A stretch of DNA of 64,000 nt from Pseudoxanthomonas beigongshangi (lineage in GTDB: Bacteria; Pseudomonadota; Gammaproteobacteria; Xanthomonadales; Xanthomonadaceae), in the NCBI RefSeq assembly GCF_016820515.1, contig NZ_JADHDV010000019.1, positions 1 to 64,000 on the forward strand, read 5' to 3'. Below, piece after piece: positions 34,233 through 42,760 of this stretch (positions are counted from its first letter, which is position 1; each line of letters starts with the position of its first letter). The notes beneath the pieces were generated by a model. That model ran no database searches. It worked only from the letters and a program-made list of their open reading frames with translations, and was not told the DNA's origin. The position numbers and the translations under genes are program-made.

Positions 34233-35809
34233 GCCAGCCACCCGCCGCGCGCCTGCATCTGTCCCAGCAGGGATTCGAACTCCGCCTCCTCCGGCAGCCG
34301 CTGCGCATAGGCCGCGTACTGCCAGACCCGGACGATGCGGGCGAACAGCTGCCGATCCTCCACCTGCGCCATCCGCCGCGACAGCCGCAGGCATTCGGCC
34401 TCGGTGGCGCCCGGCGGCAATTCCACCTGCGCGCGGCGGCCCATCGCCTGCACGCCGGCCCGGTACAGCAGCGCCAACGCGTCGCGCGCGCACCCTTCGC
34501 GCCACAGGCGACGGGCGACGCTCGCCACGTCATCGGGCAGCGCTTCGGGAATCCGTACCGGTTCGCTGGCAACGTCGGCATCGAACACTGGCGCACGTCC
34601 GCCCGCCCCGCGCATCCACGGCAACCAGTAGCGCGCGGTCGCCAGCAGGATCAGCACCAGCACGCCGAGCAGGATCCACAGGCCCCATTCGGCGAGGAAG
34701 GCGAACAACGCCGCCACGCCCTGTAGCCAACCCATCTGCGGACGCCGGGAGGGTGTCTCGGGCTCGGCCTTGTCGATCCGCTCCCACTGCTTCTGCACCA
34801 CGCTGCGGTTGAGCGACGGATCCCGGTAGGCCTGCGTGCTGGCGCGACGGAAACCGCCATCGTCAACCCGCTGATCGCCGAAGACTTCCGGCAGGGTCGG
34901 CGGCTTCGGCGCGTCATCGGCACCATCGGACACCACGTGCGCGTCGGAATCCTCGGCCGCTGGAACCTCCGGGTCCTCGCTCTGCGCCCGCGCCATTCCC
35001 GGCACCAGGCCCCCCATCAGCACCAGCGCGACAACCAGCGCCGACGCGCCGCGGGCAAGCCGGCCGCGCAACTTGCGGAACACGATCTCCACGTCCCACG
35101 CTTCAAGCTGGGTGCGGCGGTTGAGGTACAGGCCGAAGCCGGCGCCGACGAAGAATGGTTCCACCACCGACATCGCCATCCAGGCCAGCGCGTTGAGGCC
35201 AATCCTTACCCAAGCCGGCGACTGCTCGACGATCAGCGTCCAGGTGGTGCGCAGGGTTTCCGGCAGCAGCTCCAGCGGCGTGAACATCAGGATGCCGGCG
35301 ATGCCGCCCAGGAACAGCGCGCCTTCGAAGTGCAGGCAGACCAGGGTCAGCAGCGCGGCGTTTCCGTAGATCGCTCCCCCCAGCACGCGACGGCGTTCGC
35401 GCAGGCGCTGGCCCTGCACGCCTTCCAGCAGGTCCACCGGCAGGTACAGTGAACGCACCGGGCTCAGGCGCCGCCAGGTCAGGTAGTGCAGCATCGGCTT
35501 CCAGCCCCAGGTCGCCTGCGCGCGCACGGTCTCGCGTACGCCGGGCACCGCGCCGAACACCGCGCGCGAGGCGACGTACATCGGAATGCGGTCGAACACC
35601 GGCTTGAGCCACCACATCAGGAAGCCGGCCAGGCCGATCAGGTCGAGCGCCCAGCCGGCCGCGTTGAGCAGCACGAACACCGGCAGCGTCACCAGCAGCC
35701 AGGGCTTCCAGATCGCGGCCGCGTGCCGGCGCACCAGCGCCATGCCCAGTTCCATCGCCTCCCAGGACGAACGCGCGCGCAGCTGGACGGTGAGCTGTTC
35801 AAGCCTCAT
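34229..35809 (-). CDS. DUF4129 domain membrane protein
   Basis: 526 residues. The N-terminal 240 residues have several hydrophobic segments (AAIWKPWLLVTLPVFVLLNA, LTLVCLHFEGALFLGGIAGI and others). A linker rich in Asp/Glu/Pro follows (about 270-350), then one more helix (WGLWILLGVLVLILLATARY) and a C-terminal helical DUF4129 domain (ALPDDVASVARRLWREGCARDALALLYR). DUF4129 occurs at the ends of transglutaminase-like and MoxR-associated proteins; here it stands without a transglutaminase. Its start overlaps the SpoIIM stop by 11 nt and its stop overlaps DUF4350. Confidence 0.88.
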   Translation of the reverse strand: MRLEQLTVQLRARSSWEAMELGMALVRRHAAAIWKPWLLVTLPVFVLLNAAGWALDLIGLAGFLMWWLKPVFDRIPMYVASRAVFGAVPGVRETVRAQATWGWKPMLHYLTWRRLSPVRSLYLPVDLLEGVQGQRLRERRRVLGGAIYGNAALLTLVCLHFEGALFLGGIAGILMFTPLELLPETLRTTWTLIVEQSPAWVRIGLNALAWMAMSVVEPFFVGAGFGLYLNRRTQLEAWDVEIVFRKLRGRLARGASALVVALVLMGGLVPGMARAQSEDPEVPAAEDSDAHVVSDGADDAPKPPTLPEVFGDQRVDDGGFRRASTQAYRDPSLNRSVVQKQWERIDKAEPETPSRRPQMGWLQGVAALFAFLAEWGLWILLGVLVLILLATARYWLPWMRGAGGRAPVFDADVASEPVRIPEALPDDVASVARRLWREGCARDALALLYRAGVQAMGRRAQVELPPGATEAECLRLSRRMAQVEDRQLFARIVRVWQYAAYAQRLPEEAEFESLLGQMQARGGWLA

Positions 35810-36794
35810 CGGGGGTTCCCCGGCCGCCGCGCCACAGCCACAACAGCACCAGCGTCCACAGCGTCGCCGAGACGCCGTATTTCACCGGGGCGGGAATCGA
35901 CTGGATCGAGGACCAGAACGCTTCGATGAAGGCGGCGACAAAGAACATCAACGCCGCGCCCAGGCAAATCCGCGCACCCTTCCAGCCGGCCTCGACCAGC
36001 GCGTCCACCCGCCGCCGCCGCCCGGGCGCGAGCAGGTTGTAGCCCAGCCGCAGGCCGGCGCCGCCGGTGATGACGATCGCGGTCAGCTCGAACGGCGCGT
36101 GCCCGGCGACGAAGCGCCACAGCGGATCGGCCGAACCGATCTGCTGGAGGTGGCCGAACGAGGCGCCGATGTCCACGCCGTTGAAGATCAGCACGTAGAT
36201 CGGTCCCAGGCAGCCCAGCAGCCCGCTGGCGAACACGCGCAGGCCGATGCTGGTGTTGTTCATGATGTACACGCCGAACATGTACCAGTCGCTGCCCGAG
36301 TCGCGGCCAAGCCGGTGGCGCGGGTCGTTGGGATCGAACATCCGCTCCATCGAGGCGATTTCCTCCGGCGCCTTGATCCCGTGGATCAGCTCCGGCTGGT
36401 ACTGCAGCAGCACGAACAGCACGATCATCGGCAACGCGAACAGCGCCGCGGCGACCCACATGCAGGCCGCCTCGCTGCGGACCAGCCGCGGGAAGTCGGC
36501 CAGCACGAACACCAGCGCGCGCCGCCAGCGCGGCGGCGGCGTGCGGTACAGCAGGTTGTGACCGCGCTGCATCAGCTGCTGCAGGCGATCGGTGATCTGC
36601 GGGCTGTAGCCGCGCTTGCGCGCCAGCGCCAGCTGCTCGCAGATGCGGCGATAGCGGGCCGGCACGTCCTCGTCGGCCAGTTCGGCGCGGTTGCGCGCAT
36701 CGCGCGCCTGGCGCGGCTCGCCACGCAGATCCAGCCAGTGTTCGAAGGCCAGCCATTCGCGCTGGTAGCGGGCGACGAACTGCTCCTGCCTCAT
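35799..36794 (-). CDS. SpoIIM family (stage II sporulation M-like) membrane protein
   Basis: 331 residues. After a charged N-terminal half ([20 protein letters not shown]) come about five transmembrane helices with the SpoIIM motif [18 protein letters not shown] and [20 protein letters not shown]. In Bacillus SpoIIM joins the DMP complex (with SpoIID and SpoIIP) for septal peptidoglycan remodelling during engulfment; in non-sporulating bacteria homologues accompany RDD and MoxR genes and have unknown roles. Its ATG overlaps the stop of the RDD gene. No SpoIID/P homologue is nearby, so a sporulation role is excluded. Confidence 0.93.
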   Translation of the reverse strand: MRQEQFVARYQREWLAFEHWLDLRGEPRQARDARNRAELADEDVPARYRRICEQLALARKRGYSPQITDRLQQLMQRGHNLLYRTPPPRWRRALVFVLADFPRLVRSEAACMWVAAALFALPMIVLFVLLQYQPELIHGIKAPEEIASMERMFDPNDPRHRLGRDSGSDWYMFGVYIMNNTSIGLRVFASGLLGCLGPIYVLIFNGVDIGASFGHLQQIGSADPLWRFVAGHAPFELTAIVITGGAGLRLGYNLLAPGRRRRVDALVEAGWKGARICLGAALMFFVAAFIEAFWSSIQSIPAPVKYGVSATLWTLVLLWLWRGGRGTPDEA

Positions 36795-37474
36795 CGACGC
36801 CCCACCAGCCAGTTGGCCATGCCGTACAGGCGCAATACGCCGGCCTGTCCCTGCGCCTGGGTCAACGGCGCGACGATGTCGGCCAGCTCGGCCTGGCGTG
36901 CCGGCGTCAGCAATGGCGCGCGTTCGCCGAAGGCGACGATCGCGGCCTGTTCGTCGGGCTGCAGCCCGGGCGGCACCGCCACCACCACGTCGGCCGGTGC
37001 CGGCACGGCGTCGCGCGAATGATCCACGTGGACCACGACGGTCCTCGCCACCATGTCGCCAAGCCGGCGGCCATGCGGATCGGCCAGGCTGCTGATCAGC
37101 CCGGCCATGTAGCCGAATGGCAACATGTCGACCGTGCGCAGCAGGTTGCGGGTGATCGCCGCGAGCCAACCCAGCGGCGCGCCGTCGGCCGACACCACCC
37201 GCAGGCCCATCGCGCGCTTGCCGACGGTCTGCCCGTTCCAGAACGCCTCCAGGGCGATCGGGTAGATCCAGTAGACGATGAACATCAGCACCATCGACAG
37301 GCCCTGGCCCATCTTGCCCATCAAGCCGAGCACGGTGCCGACCACGAACAGGATGCCCACCCGCACCGCCAGATCGATCGACCAGGCCACCGCGCGCGGT
37401 ACCGGGCCGGAAGCCGGCAGATGCAGGGCGACGCCCTCGGGCGTGATCACCTCACGGTAGGTGTCCAGTTTCAA
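36791..37474 (-). CDS. RDD family membrane protein
   Basis: 227 residues beginning with TTG at 37474 ([17 protein letters not shown]), with GGGTGA a few nt upstream; no in-frame ATG is better. RDD motif: [19 protein letters not shown], helix two, then [20 protein letters not shown], helix three with [13 protein letters not shown] and [10 protein letters not shown]. The tail is soluble. RDD proteins are small transporters or membrane partners of uncertain substrate. As first gene of the operon, its rare start codon could limit expression of the coupled chain RDD-SpoIIM-DUF4129-DUF4350-MoxR-DUF58. Confidence 0.9.
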   Translation of the reverse strand: MKLDTYREVITPEGVALHLPASGPVPRAVAWSIDLAVRVGILFVVGTVLGLMGKMGQGLSMVLMFIVYWIYPIALEAFWNGQTVGKRAMGLRVVSADGAPLGWLAAITRNLLRTVDMLPFGYMAGLISSLADPHGRRLGDMVARTVVVHVDHSRDAVPAPADVVVAVPPGLQPDEQAAIVAFGERAPLLTPARQAELADIVAPLTQAQGQAGVLRLYGMANWLVGRR

Positions 37475-37624
37475 TGCGTCACCCGATGCCGGCCCGCGTG
37501 CGGGTGCCGGCGATGCGCCGTCCTGGCGATATCTGCGTGCTGCGCGCCATGCGCGATCCGATCCCCTGTTCCATCCGTTGCGACTTTAGCCGCCACGGCG
37601 GCGCTTGCCCAGTCCGCGCAAGGC

Positions 37625-37630
37625 TACACT
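37625..37630 (+). promoter_or_regulatory. -10 element TACACT, putative leaderless promoter
   Basis: TACACT ends 6 nt before the ATG of the YkgJ-like gene at 37637. A TTGCCC at 37605 is too close (14 nt) for a standard -35. No ribosome site is present. Confidence 0.4.
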
Positions 37631-37636
37631 GCCGCC

Positions 37637-37903
37637 ATGTCATCGCTGTTTCCCTGCCGCGCCGGATGCGCCGCCTGCTGCACCGCGCCGTCCATCGCCT
37701 CGCCGATCCCCGGCATGCCCGCCGGCAAACCGGCGGGCGTGGCCTGCGTGCAACTGGACGAGGCGCTGCGCTGCCGGCTGTTCGGACACCCCGAACGCCC
37801 CCGGTTCTGCGCCACCTTCAAGCCGGGACCGGAAATGTGCGGGCGCAGCCGCCAGGAGGCCATGGCCTACCTGGACGCGCTGGAGCGGGCCACCCGGCCC
37901 TGA
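37637..37903 (+). CDS. YkgJ family cysteine cluster protein
   Basis: 88 residues. Cys are arranged C-x3-C-x2-CC near the start ([15 protein letters not shown]), plus V-A-C-V-Q-L, LRCRLFG, RFCATF and EMCG. Conserved motifs such as G-M-P-x-G-K-P-A-G-V and G-H-P-E-R-P-x-F-C match the YkgJ/CxxCxxCC family, proposed to bind zinc or iron-sulfur. The start at 37637 is set by the Cys cluster and by the TACACT box just before. Divergent from the RDD operon. Confidence 0.85.
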   Translation: MSSLFPCRAGCAACCTAPSIASPIPGMPAGKPAGVACVQLDEALRCRLFGHPERPRFCATFKPGPEMCGRSRQEAMAYLDALERATRP

Positions 37904-37919
37904 TGCCTGGCGATGCATA

Positions 37920-38825
37920 TCAACTGACGGTCGGTTTTTCCTTCTTGCCAGCGAACACACGCCGGATGCCCGCGCCGATGGCGACCACGCCGATCAGCAG
38001 CAGCTTCCAGAACTTGGCAAACACCAGGCCGATCTTGGCGAACAGGCCGGCCTTCGCCGCGAGTCCGCCGCCGACCAGCGCCGCCAGGCCGTAACTGGCG
38101 ACCTTGTCGGTGGATGCGTCGAAGTCGGCGTAGCGGGCGCCAGCGTCGAACTCGGTCATCGGCAGCAGTTCCTGCATGCCTTTCTGTACCTGCGCCAGTT
38201 CGGTCATGTCAGCCACCGCGTTGAGGCTGAGATAGCCATGCCGCCCGAGTACGCGGATGTCGTAGTTCAACGTATGTTCGGCGCTGCCGTTGAAGGACAG
38301 TTCCTTGGCCCAGTAGAGCTTCTTGGCCGAACCGTCATAGCGCGGCGGCACCGCCCAGCCGACCAGATCCACGGTGCCGTAACCGGCCTCCTTGCGCGCG
38401 CCGTTCTCCTCGCTCGTGGACTTTTTCATTTCGGTCAGCATCTCGGCGTAGTCGATCTTGGCCGCGTCCTCGTCGGAGACATAACCCTCGTCCGAGTAGG
38501 TGACCACGACGGCCCAACTGTCGTCGGTCAGCAGATCCGGCTTGCGCGGCACGATCAGGCCCAGCACCGATTCATCGGGCGGATTGCCCCACAGATCCTC
38601 CAGCACGCGGCGGGCGTCGGCCTGCTCCAGGTAGCGGAAGTCCGGCGTCAGCTGGAAGCGCGCGTGTGCCTTTGGCACGGTGATGTCGCCCTCCTTGAAC
38701 TGCAATCCCGCGACGAACTGTTCAGCGCTCGGGCCGGCGTCTTCCCCGTCTTCCTGCGCCATTGCCGGCGTTCCCCACGCCAGTGCCACGGCGGCCAGCA
38801 GGCCACCGAACCATGGTTTCAGCAT
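37920..38825 (-). CDS. DUF2167 domain secreted/membrane protein
   Basis: 301 residues with signal peptide (MLKPWFGGLLAAVALAWGTP then AMAQ) and a C-terminal membrane segment (FWKLLLIGVVAIGAGI) followed by a basic tail (RRVFAGKKEK). The mid region reads VLGLIVPRKPDLLTDDSWAV, VTYSDEGYVSDEDAAKIDY, LVGWAVPPRYDGSAKKLYWA and LNYDIRVLGRHGYLSLNAVA, all typical of DUF2167. The fold and role are unknown; the protein should face the periplasm with a membrane anchor at its end. Follows the gamma-carbonic-anhydrase gene on the same strand at 166 bp. Confidence 0.88.
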   Translation of the reverse strand: MLKPWFGGLLAAVALAWGTPAMAQEDGEDAGPSAEQFVAGLQFKEGDITVPKAHARFQLTPDFRYLEQADARRVLEDLWGNPPDESVLGLIVPRKPDLLTDDSWAVVVTYSDEGYVSDEDAAKIDYAEMLTEMKKSTSEENGARKEAGYGTVDLVGWAVPPRYDGSAKKLYWAKELSFNGSAEHTLNYDIRVLGRHGYLSLNAVADMTELAQVQKGMQELLPMTEFDAGARYADFDASTDKVASYGLAALVGGGLAAKAGLFAKIGLVFAKFWKLLLIGVVAIGAGIRRVFAGKKEKPTVS

Positions 38826-38991
38826 TTTCTTCCCCGTTGATGGACAGATCCCTGTCCCGCGCCAGTGTTGCCGGAGCGCCGGCGGCAGGCAAGCCTCGGC
38901 CATCGGCAAAGGATTCGGCGGGTTCCAGGCAAGCCGGAACGCAATCCCGGCAACCGGCGGGTTCCGGCCGGACCGTGGAAACCGGAAGACG

Positions 38992-39534
38992 TCAGTCCTT
39001 CGCGGCCTGCAGGTACTGATCCTTCAGGCGCACGTAGTGGGCGGCCGAGTAGTGCAGGCTCTCGATTTCCTTGTCGCTGAGCCGGCGGGCGAAACGCGCC
39101 GGATTGCCCAGCCACAGTTCGGCCTCGCCGATGACCTTGCCGGGACCGACCACCGCGCCGGCGCCGACGAAGCCGTATTTCTTCACCGTGGCGCCGTCCA
39201 GGATGCACGCGCCCATGCCGATCAGGCACAGGTCCTCGATGGTGCAGGCGTGGATGATGGTGCCGTGACCCACCGTGACATCGGCGCCGATCAGGGTCGG
39301 ATGGCCGGCCCGGTTGTACGGGCTGTGGTGGCTGACATGGATGATGGTGCCGTCCTGCACGTTGGTGCGGGCACCGATGCGGATGTGGTTGACGTCACCC
39401 CGGATCACCGTGCCCGGCCACACCGAGACGTCCTCCGCCAGTTCGACGTCACCGATGACGGTCGCCGCCGGGTCCACGTAGACGCGCGGGCCGAGGGCGG
39501 GAAAACGGTCAAGATAGGGGCGGATAGCGGTCAT
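38992..39534 (-). CDS. Gamma-carbonic-anhydrase-like hexapeptide protein
   Basis: 180 residues. Left-handed beta helix built from hexapeptide turns (YVDPAATVIGDVELAEDVSV, IRGDVNHIRIGARTNVQDGT). Metal ligands are visible: His in HVSHHSP and in VGHGTIIHACTIED. The Q-D-G-T-I-I-H and N-P-A-R-x-x-R segments place it in the YrdA/PaaY/CaiE group, several of which are weak carbonic anhydrases or thioesterases. The exact substrate is uncertain. Divergent from the aldehyde dehydrogenase, 50 bp between starts. Confidence 0.92.
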   Translation of the reverse strand: MTAIRPYLDRFPALGPRVYVDPAATVIGDVELAEDVSVWPGTVIRGDVNHIRIGARTNVQDGTIIHVSHHSPYNRAGHPTLIGADVTVGHGTIIHACTIEDLCLIGMGACILDGATVKKYGFVGAGAVVGPGKVIGEAELWLGNPARFARRLSDKEIESLHYSAAHYVRLKDQYLQAAKD

Positions 39535-39571
39535 GTCGCCATTGTAGCGACCATACGCACGCGTCCGGCCC

Positions 39572-39577
39572 TACACT
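39572..39577 (+). promoter_or_regulatory. -10 element TACACT, putative leaderless promoter
   Basis: TACACT lies 7 nt before the ATG at 39585 of the aldehyde dehydrogenase gene. No Shine-Dalgarno is seen, so transcription probably begins at or near the A of the ATG. Confidence 0.4.
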
Positions 39578-39584
39578 CCGGTGC

Positions 39585-40994
39585 ATGGACACTCCCGCCG
39601 ACACGCCCGCGACCGAACTCCCCTCCACCCTCAACCGCCTGCGCGCGGCCTGGCAGGCACGACGACCGGACCTGGCCCAGCGGCAGGCGGATCTGCAGCG
39701 CCTGCGCGACGCGCTCAAGCGCCGGCTGGACGAGATGGCCCGCACCATCGCCGCCGATTTCGGCCACCGTTCGCTGCACGAGAGCCGCATCGCCGACGGC
39801 ATGACCGTGCTCAACGAGATCGATCACCTGCTCAAGCACCTGCGCCGCTGGATGCAGCCGCGCCGGGTCGGGGTGGGCTGGCGATTCTGGCCCGCCAGTG
39901 CGGAGATCCGGCCCGAACCGGTCGGCGTGGTGGGCGTCATCGCGCCATGGAACTACCCGGTCAACCTGGCCCTGATCCCGCTGGCCACCGCCATCGCCGC
40001 CGGCAACCACGTCTACCTGAAACCCTCCGAACACACCCCGCGCACCACCGCGTTCCTGCGCGAACTGCTGGCCGAGGTCTTTCCCGCCGATCGGGTGGCG
40101 GTCGCCAGCGGCGGTCCCGAGATCGCCTCGGCCTTCGCCGGCCTGCCCTTCGACCATCTGGTGTTCACCGGTTCCACCGCGGTGGGCCGCAAGGTGATGG
40201 CCGCCGCCGCGCCGCAGCTGACCCCGCTGACCCTGGAACTGGGCGGCAAGTCGCCGGCCATCGTCTGCGACGACTATCCGCTGGAACAGGCCGCGGCGCG
40301 GCTGGCGACCGGCAAATGGTTCAACGGCGGCCAGACCTGCATCGCCCCAGACTACGTGCTGGTCGCGGCGCACCGCCGCGATGCGCTGGTGGAAGCGCTG
40401 CGCAAGCAGGTGAAGGCGCGCTACGGCGATCTGCAGAATCCGGGCGACTACACCCGCATCATCAACGACGGCCAGTTCGCGCGGCTGCGTGGCTATCTGG
40501 ACGACGCGCAGACACGTGGCCTGACGGTGATTCCGCTGGCCGGCGCCGAGGACGCCCGGGAGCGGTTGTTCCCACCGACCCTGGTGCTGGATCCGGGCGA
40601 TGACGCCAAGGTGATGCAGGACGAGATCTTCGGCCCGATCCTGCCGATCCGTTCGGTCGATTCGCTCGACGAGGCCATCGCCTACGTCAACGCGCACGAT
40701 CGCCCATTGGCGCTGTATCCCTTCAGCAACGACCGTTCCCGGATCGAGAAGATCCTGAAGAACACCCTGGCCGGCGGCGTCACCGTCAACGACACCGTGC
40801 TGCATTTCGGCATCAACGATCTGCCGTTCGGCGGCATCGGTCCCAGCGGCATGGGCGCCTACCACGGCAAAGCCGGCTTCGACGCGTTCAGCAAGGCCCT
40901 GCCGATCCTCTGGCAAAGCCGCCGCGCCGGCAGCGACATGCTCAAGCCGCCCTACGCGAAGGTGGCGCGGTTCATCGACTTCATCGTCCGATAG
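39585..40994 (+). CDS. Coniferyl-aldehyde-dehydrogenase-type (class 3-like) aldehyde dehydrogenase
   Basis: 469 residues. Catalytic Cys252 in GGQTCIAPDYVL and general base Glu218 in LELGGKSPAIV; NAD site in APWNYPVNLALIPL and VFTGSTAVGR. The C-terminal motif NDTVLHFGINDLPFGGIGPSGMGAYHG (split here only by reading) is typical of class 3/fatty-aldehyde and coniferyl aldehyde dehydrogenases. It oxidises aldehydes, probably aromatic or medium-chain, with NAD(P)+. The assignment to coniferyl aldehyde is by resemblance to CalB and is not certain. Confidence 0.9.
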   Translation: MDTPADTPATELPSTLNRLRAAWQARRPDLAQRQADLQRLRDALKRRLDEMARTIAADFGHRSLHESRIADGMTVLNEIDHLLKHLRRWMQPRRVGVGWRFWPASAEIRPEPVGVVGVIAPWNYPVNLALIPLATAIAAGNHVYLKPSEHTPRTTAFLRELLAEVFPADRVAVASGGPEIASAFAGLPFDHLVFTGSTAVGRKVMAAAAPQLTPLTLELGGKSPAIVCDDYPLEQAAARLATGKWFNGGQTCIAPDYVLVAAHRRDALVEALRKQVKARYGDLQNPGDYTRIINDGQFARLRGYLDDAQTRGLTVIPLAGAEDARERLFPPTLVLDPGDDAKVMQDEIFGPILPIRSVDSLDEAIAYVNAHDRPLALYPFSNDRSRIEKILKNTLAGGVTVNDTVLHFGINDLPFGGIGPSGMGAYHGKAGFDAFSKALPILWQSRRAGSDMLKPPYAKVARFIDFIVR

Positions 40995-41294
40995 CGCCGG
41001 CGACCTCCCGGCCCCGCGTCGGCGATGCCGAAGCGGGCCGGAATCCGGTTCTCGTTTCGGCGCAGACCGAGATCTTTCCCCCGTCGTTCCGGCGAACGCC
41101 GGAATTCATTGACGGCAGAATGGGTCCCAGCTTGACCGACCTACCGGTCGTTGGAGGCCGCCGGGATGACGACGGCGCGATTGGCAGGCCCCCCGCAGGA
41201 AACGAGGGTGGCCGGGTCCGACCATGCAGATCGCGCAAGGTTGCCGCGACACCGATCAGCAACCAGGCGGTTGCCGAGAGCGGAGATTGGTTGG
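40995..41294. other. Gene-poor stretch with dispersed repeat
   Basis: Between the aldehyde dehydrogenase and the Lrp-family gene. It contains a pair CCGTCGTTCCGGCG (about 41081) and CGCCGGGATGACGACGG (about 41159) forming an inverted repeat, and the 50-bp block at 41124-41173 that recurs at 43773. No coding signal or terminator was found. Confidence 0.6.
41124..41173 (+). repeat. 50-bp direct repeat, left copy
   Basis: Matches 43773-43822 with 5 differences, all transitions. It is part of a larger repeat with inverted ends and could belong to the common GCCGGGATGAC-type intergenic family. Confidence 0.75.
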
Positions 41295-41768
41295 TCAATC
41301 TCCCTCGTCGAGCGGCAGCCGGGGCATGCGACGCTTCACCGGCGAGGATTGGATGATCGCCGTATTGGTCGCGGCATAAGGAAGAAACCGGTCGATCAGG
41401 GACTCAAGTTCCTCCACCCCTCGCACGAAAGCACGTGCGACGAAGCAGTCGTCCCCCGTCACACGCTCTGCTTCCACGACCTCCGGCGTCTCCTGCAGAA
41501 GGGCGGCAACGCGCGAGAGTTCGCCGGGCATCGGCCGCAGGCGCATGTGCACCGCCAGCGGCAGCCCCACGGCGCCAGGATTCAATCGAATCGTGTAGCC
41601 CTCGATGACGCCGCTCTCCTCGAGTCTCCTGACGCGCTCGGCCGCGGCGGGCGGAGAAAGACCGACCTTGTCGGCGAGTTCCTTCATCGATAGCCGCGCA
41701 TTCTCCGACAGCAGTTCCAGCAACCGTCGATCAAGCGTGTCGAGGGGTCGAACAATGCGTCGGCTCAT
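41295..41768 (-). CDS. Lrp/AsnC family transcriptional regulator
   Basis: 157 residues. N-terminal winged HTH: LDRRLLELLSENARLSMKEL, ADKVGLSPPAAAERVRRLEE, GVIEGYTIRLNPGAVGLPL; C-terminal RAM domain with E-R-V-T-G-D-D-C-F-V-A-R-A and the effector loop. Lrp-family members respond to amino acids and often control the adjacent divergent exporter. Here it is divergent from an RhtA-type exporter with 116 bp in between, which is AT-rich relative to its surroundings. Codon use in this pair is less GC-biased than in the neighbours, suggesting transfer. Confidence 0.93.
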   Translation of the reverse strand: MSRRIVRPLDTLDRRLLELLSENARLSMKELADKVGLSPPAAAERVRRLEESGVIEGYTIRLNPGAVGLPLAVHMRLRPMPGELSRVAALLQETPEVVEAERVTGDDCFVARAFVRGVEELESLIDRFLPYAATNTAIIQSSPVKRRMPRLPLDEGD

Positions 41769-41884
41769 GGCTTCTTCTTTTTTTAGGAAAAACGGTCATA
41801 TTTCAATCAAAAGCCTCAGAAGAATGCGCCTTTGACCTTATTTTGTCCATGTAAAACGAGAATATCGCCTTCTATCATGATCAT
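41769..41884. promoter_or_regulatory. AT-rich divergent control region
   Basis: Between lrp-type and rhtA-type genes. T-runs (TTCTTTTTTT), TTGACC at 41832 and TTGTCC at 41843 give -35 candidates towards the exporter, but no single -10 can be chosen. Expected operator of the Lrp-type protein; a specific site was not found. Confidence 0.5.
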
Positions 41885-42757
41885 ATGGAAGCGATACCCC
41901 AGCCTGCGCGCCGCGCCCTTGATGCCTTGCCGCCCCACCTCTGGTTCGGCGTCAGCGCCGTGTTCCACTATCTCGGCCCCTCCTTTGCCGTGCTTCTCTT
42001 TCCGGCCGTGGGTGTGTTGGGGGTAGCGTGGCTGCGGATCGCGACGGCGGCTTTCGTCTTCGCTCCGATCACCCGACCGTGGCAAACGCTCGGTCGGGCG
42101 GACAGGTCCGGCCGCTGGTTGATCGCGGCAATGGGCGTTTGCCTGGCCCTGATGAACTGCGCCTTCTATCTTGCTCTCGATCGCCTGCCGATCAGCCTTG
42201 TCGCCGCCATCGAGTTTGTCGGCACCATCAGCATTGCCGTCCATGGCTTGCGCACGAAACGGAACCTTGCCGCCCTTGCGCTCGCTGTCGTTGGCGTCTT
42301 CGCCCTAATCGATGTCACCTGGTCGAGTGATCCCGTCGGCCTGTTCTGGGCTTTTCTAAACGGTGCGCTGTTCGTCGCCTATATCCTGCTGGGTCATCGG
42401 ATGGCCCGGACGGGTGCCGGCAATGGCATCCAGCAGCTGGGCGCAGCCATGGCGATCGCCCTGATCGTCGTCCTGCCGATTGGTTTCAAACAAGCCCTCG
42501 CCGCCTTCAGCGACCCTCTGCTCGTCATGGCCGGGATCGGCGTAGGTGTCTGCTCCTCGGTCATCCCCTATGTCTGCGACCAGCTCGCAATGGCGAAGCT
42601 CAAGCGTTCTACCTTCGCCCTCATGCTGGCGCTGCTGCCCGCCGTGGCTACGCTGGTTGGCGCGCTGGTCCTGGCTCAAATCCCCAACGGTCAAGACATG
42701 CTGGGCATCGCCTTGGTGATGCTGGGTGTCGCCCTCCACAAACAACCGAAGGACTGA
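41885..42757 (+). CDS. EamA/RhtA-type amino acid exporter
   Basis: 290 residues with ten predicted membrane helices in two EamA repeats. Similar to E. coli RhtA: LPPHLWFGVSAVFHYLGPSF, GVLGVAWLRIATAAFVFAPI, ALMNCAFYLALDRLPISLVA, AIEFVGTISIAV and LLPAVATLVGALVLAQIP. RhtA exports threonine and homoserine; the partner Lrp regulator probably detects the amino acid exported. Genes of this pair look lower in GC than the rest. The start at 41885 has no good ribosome site. The end overlaps the ribosome site (AAGGA) of pip, 3 nt away, so the two may be co-expressed. Confidence 0.9.
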   Translation: MEAIPQPARRALDALPPHLWFGVSAVFHYLGPSFAVLLFPAVGVLGVAWLRIATAAFVFAPITRPWQTLGRADRSGRWLIAAMGVCLALMNCAFYLALDRLPISLVAAIEFVGTISIAVHGLRTKRNLAALALAVVGVFALIDVTWSSDPVGLFWAFLNGALFVAYILLGHRMARTGAGNGIQQLGAAMAIALIVVLPIGFKQALAAFSDPLLVMAGIGVGVCSSVIPYVCDQLAMAKLKRSTFALMLALLPAVATLVGALVLAQIPNGQDMLGIALVMLGVALHKQPKD

Positions 42758-42760
42758 ACC

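Noticed and set aside
35799-36794. Sporulation gene as evidence for a spore former
   Set aside because: SpoIIM-like proteins occur widely in non-sporulating bacteria; nothing else here belongs to sporulation.
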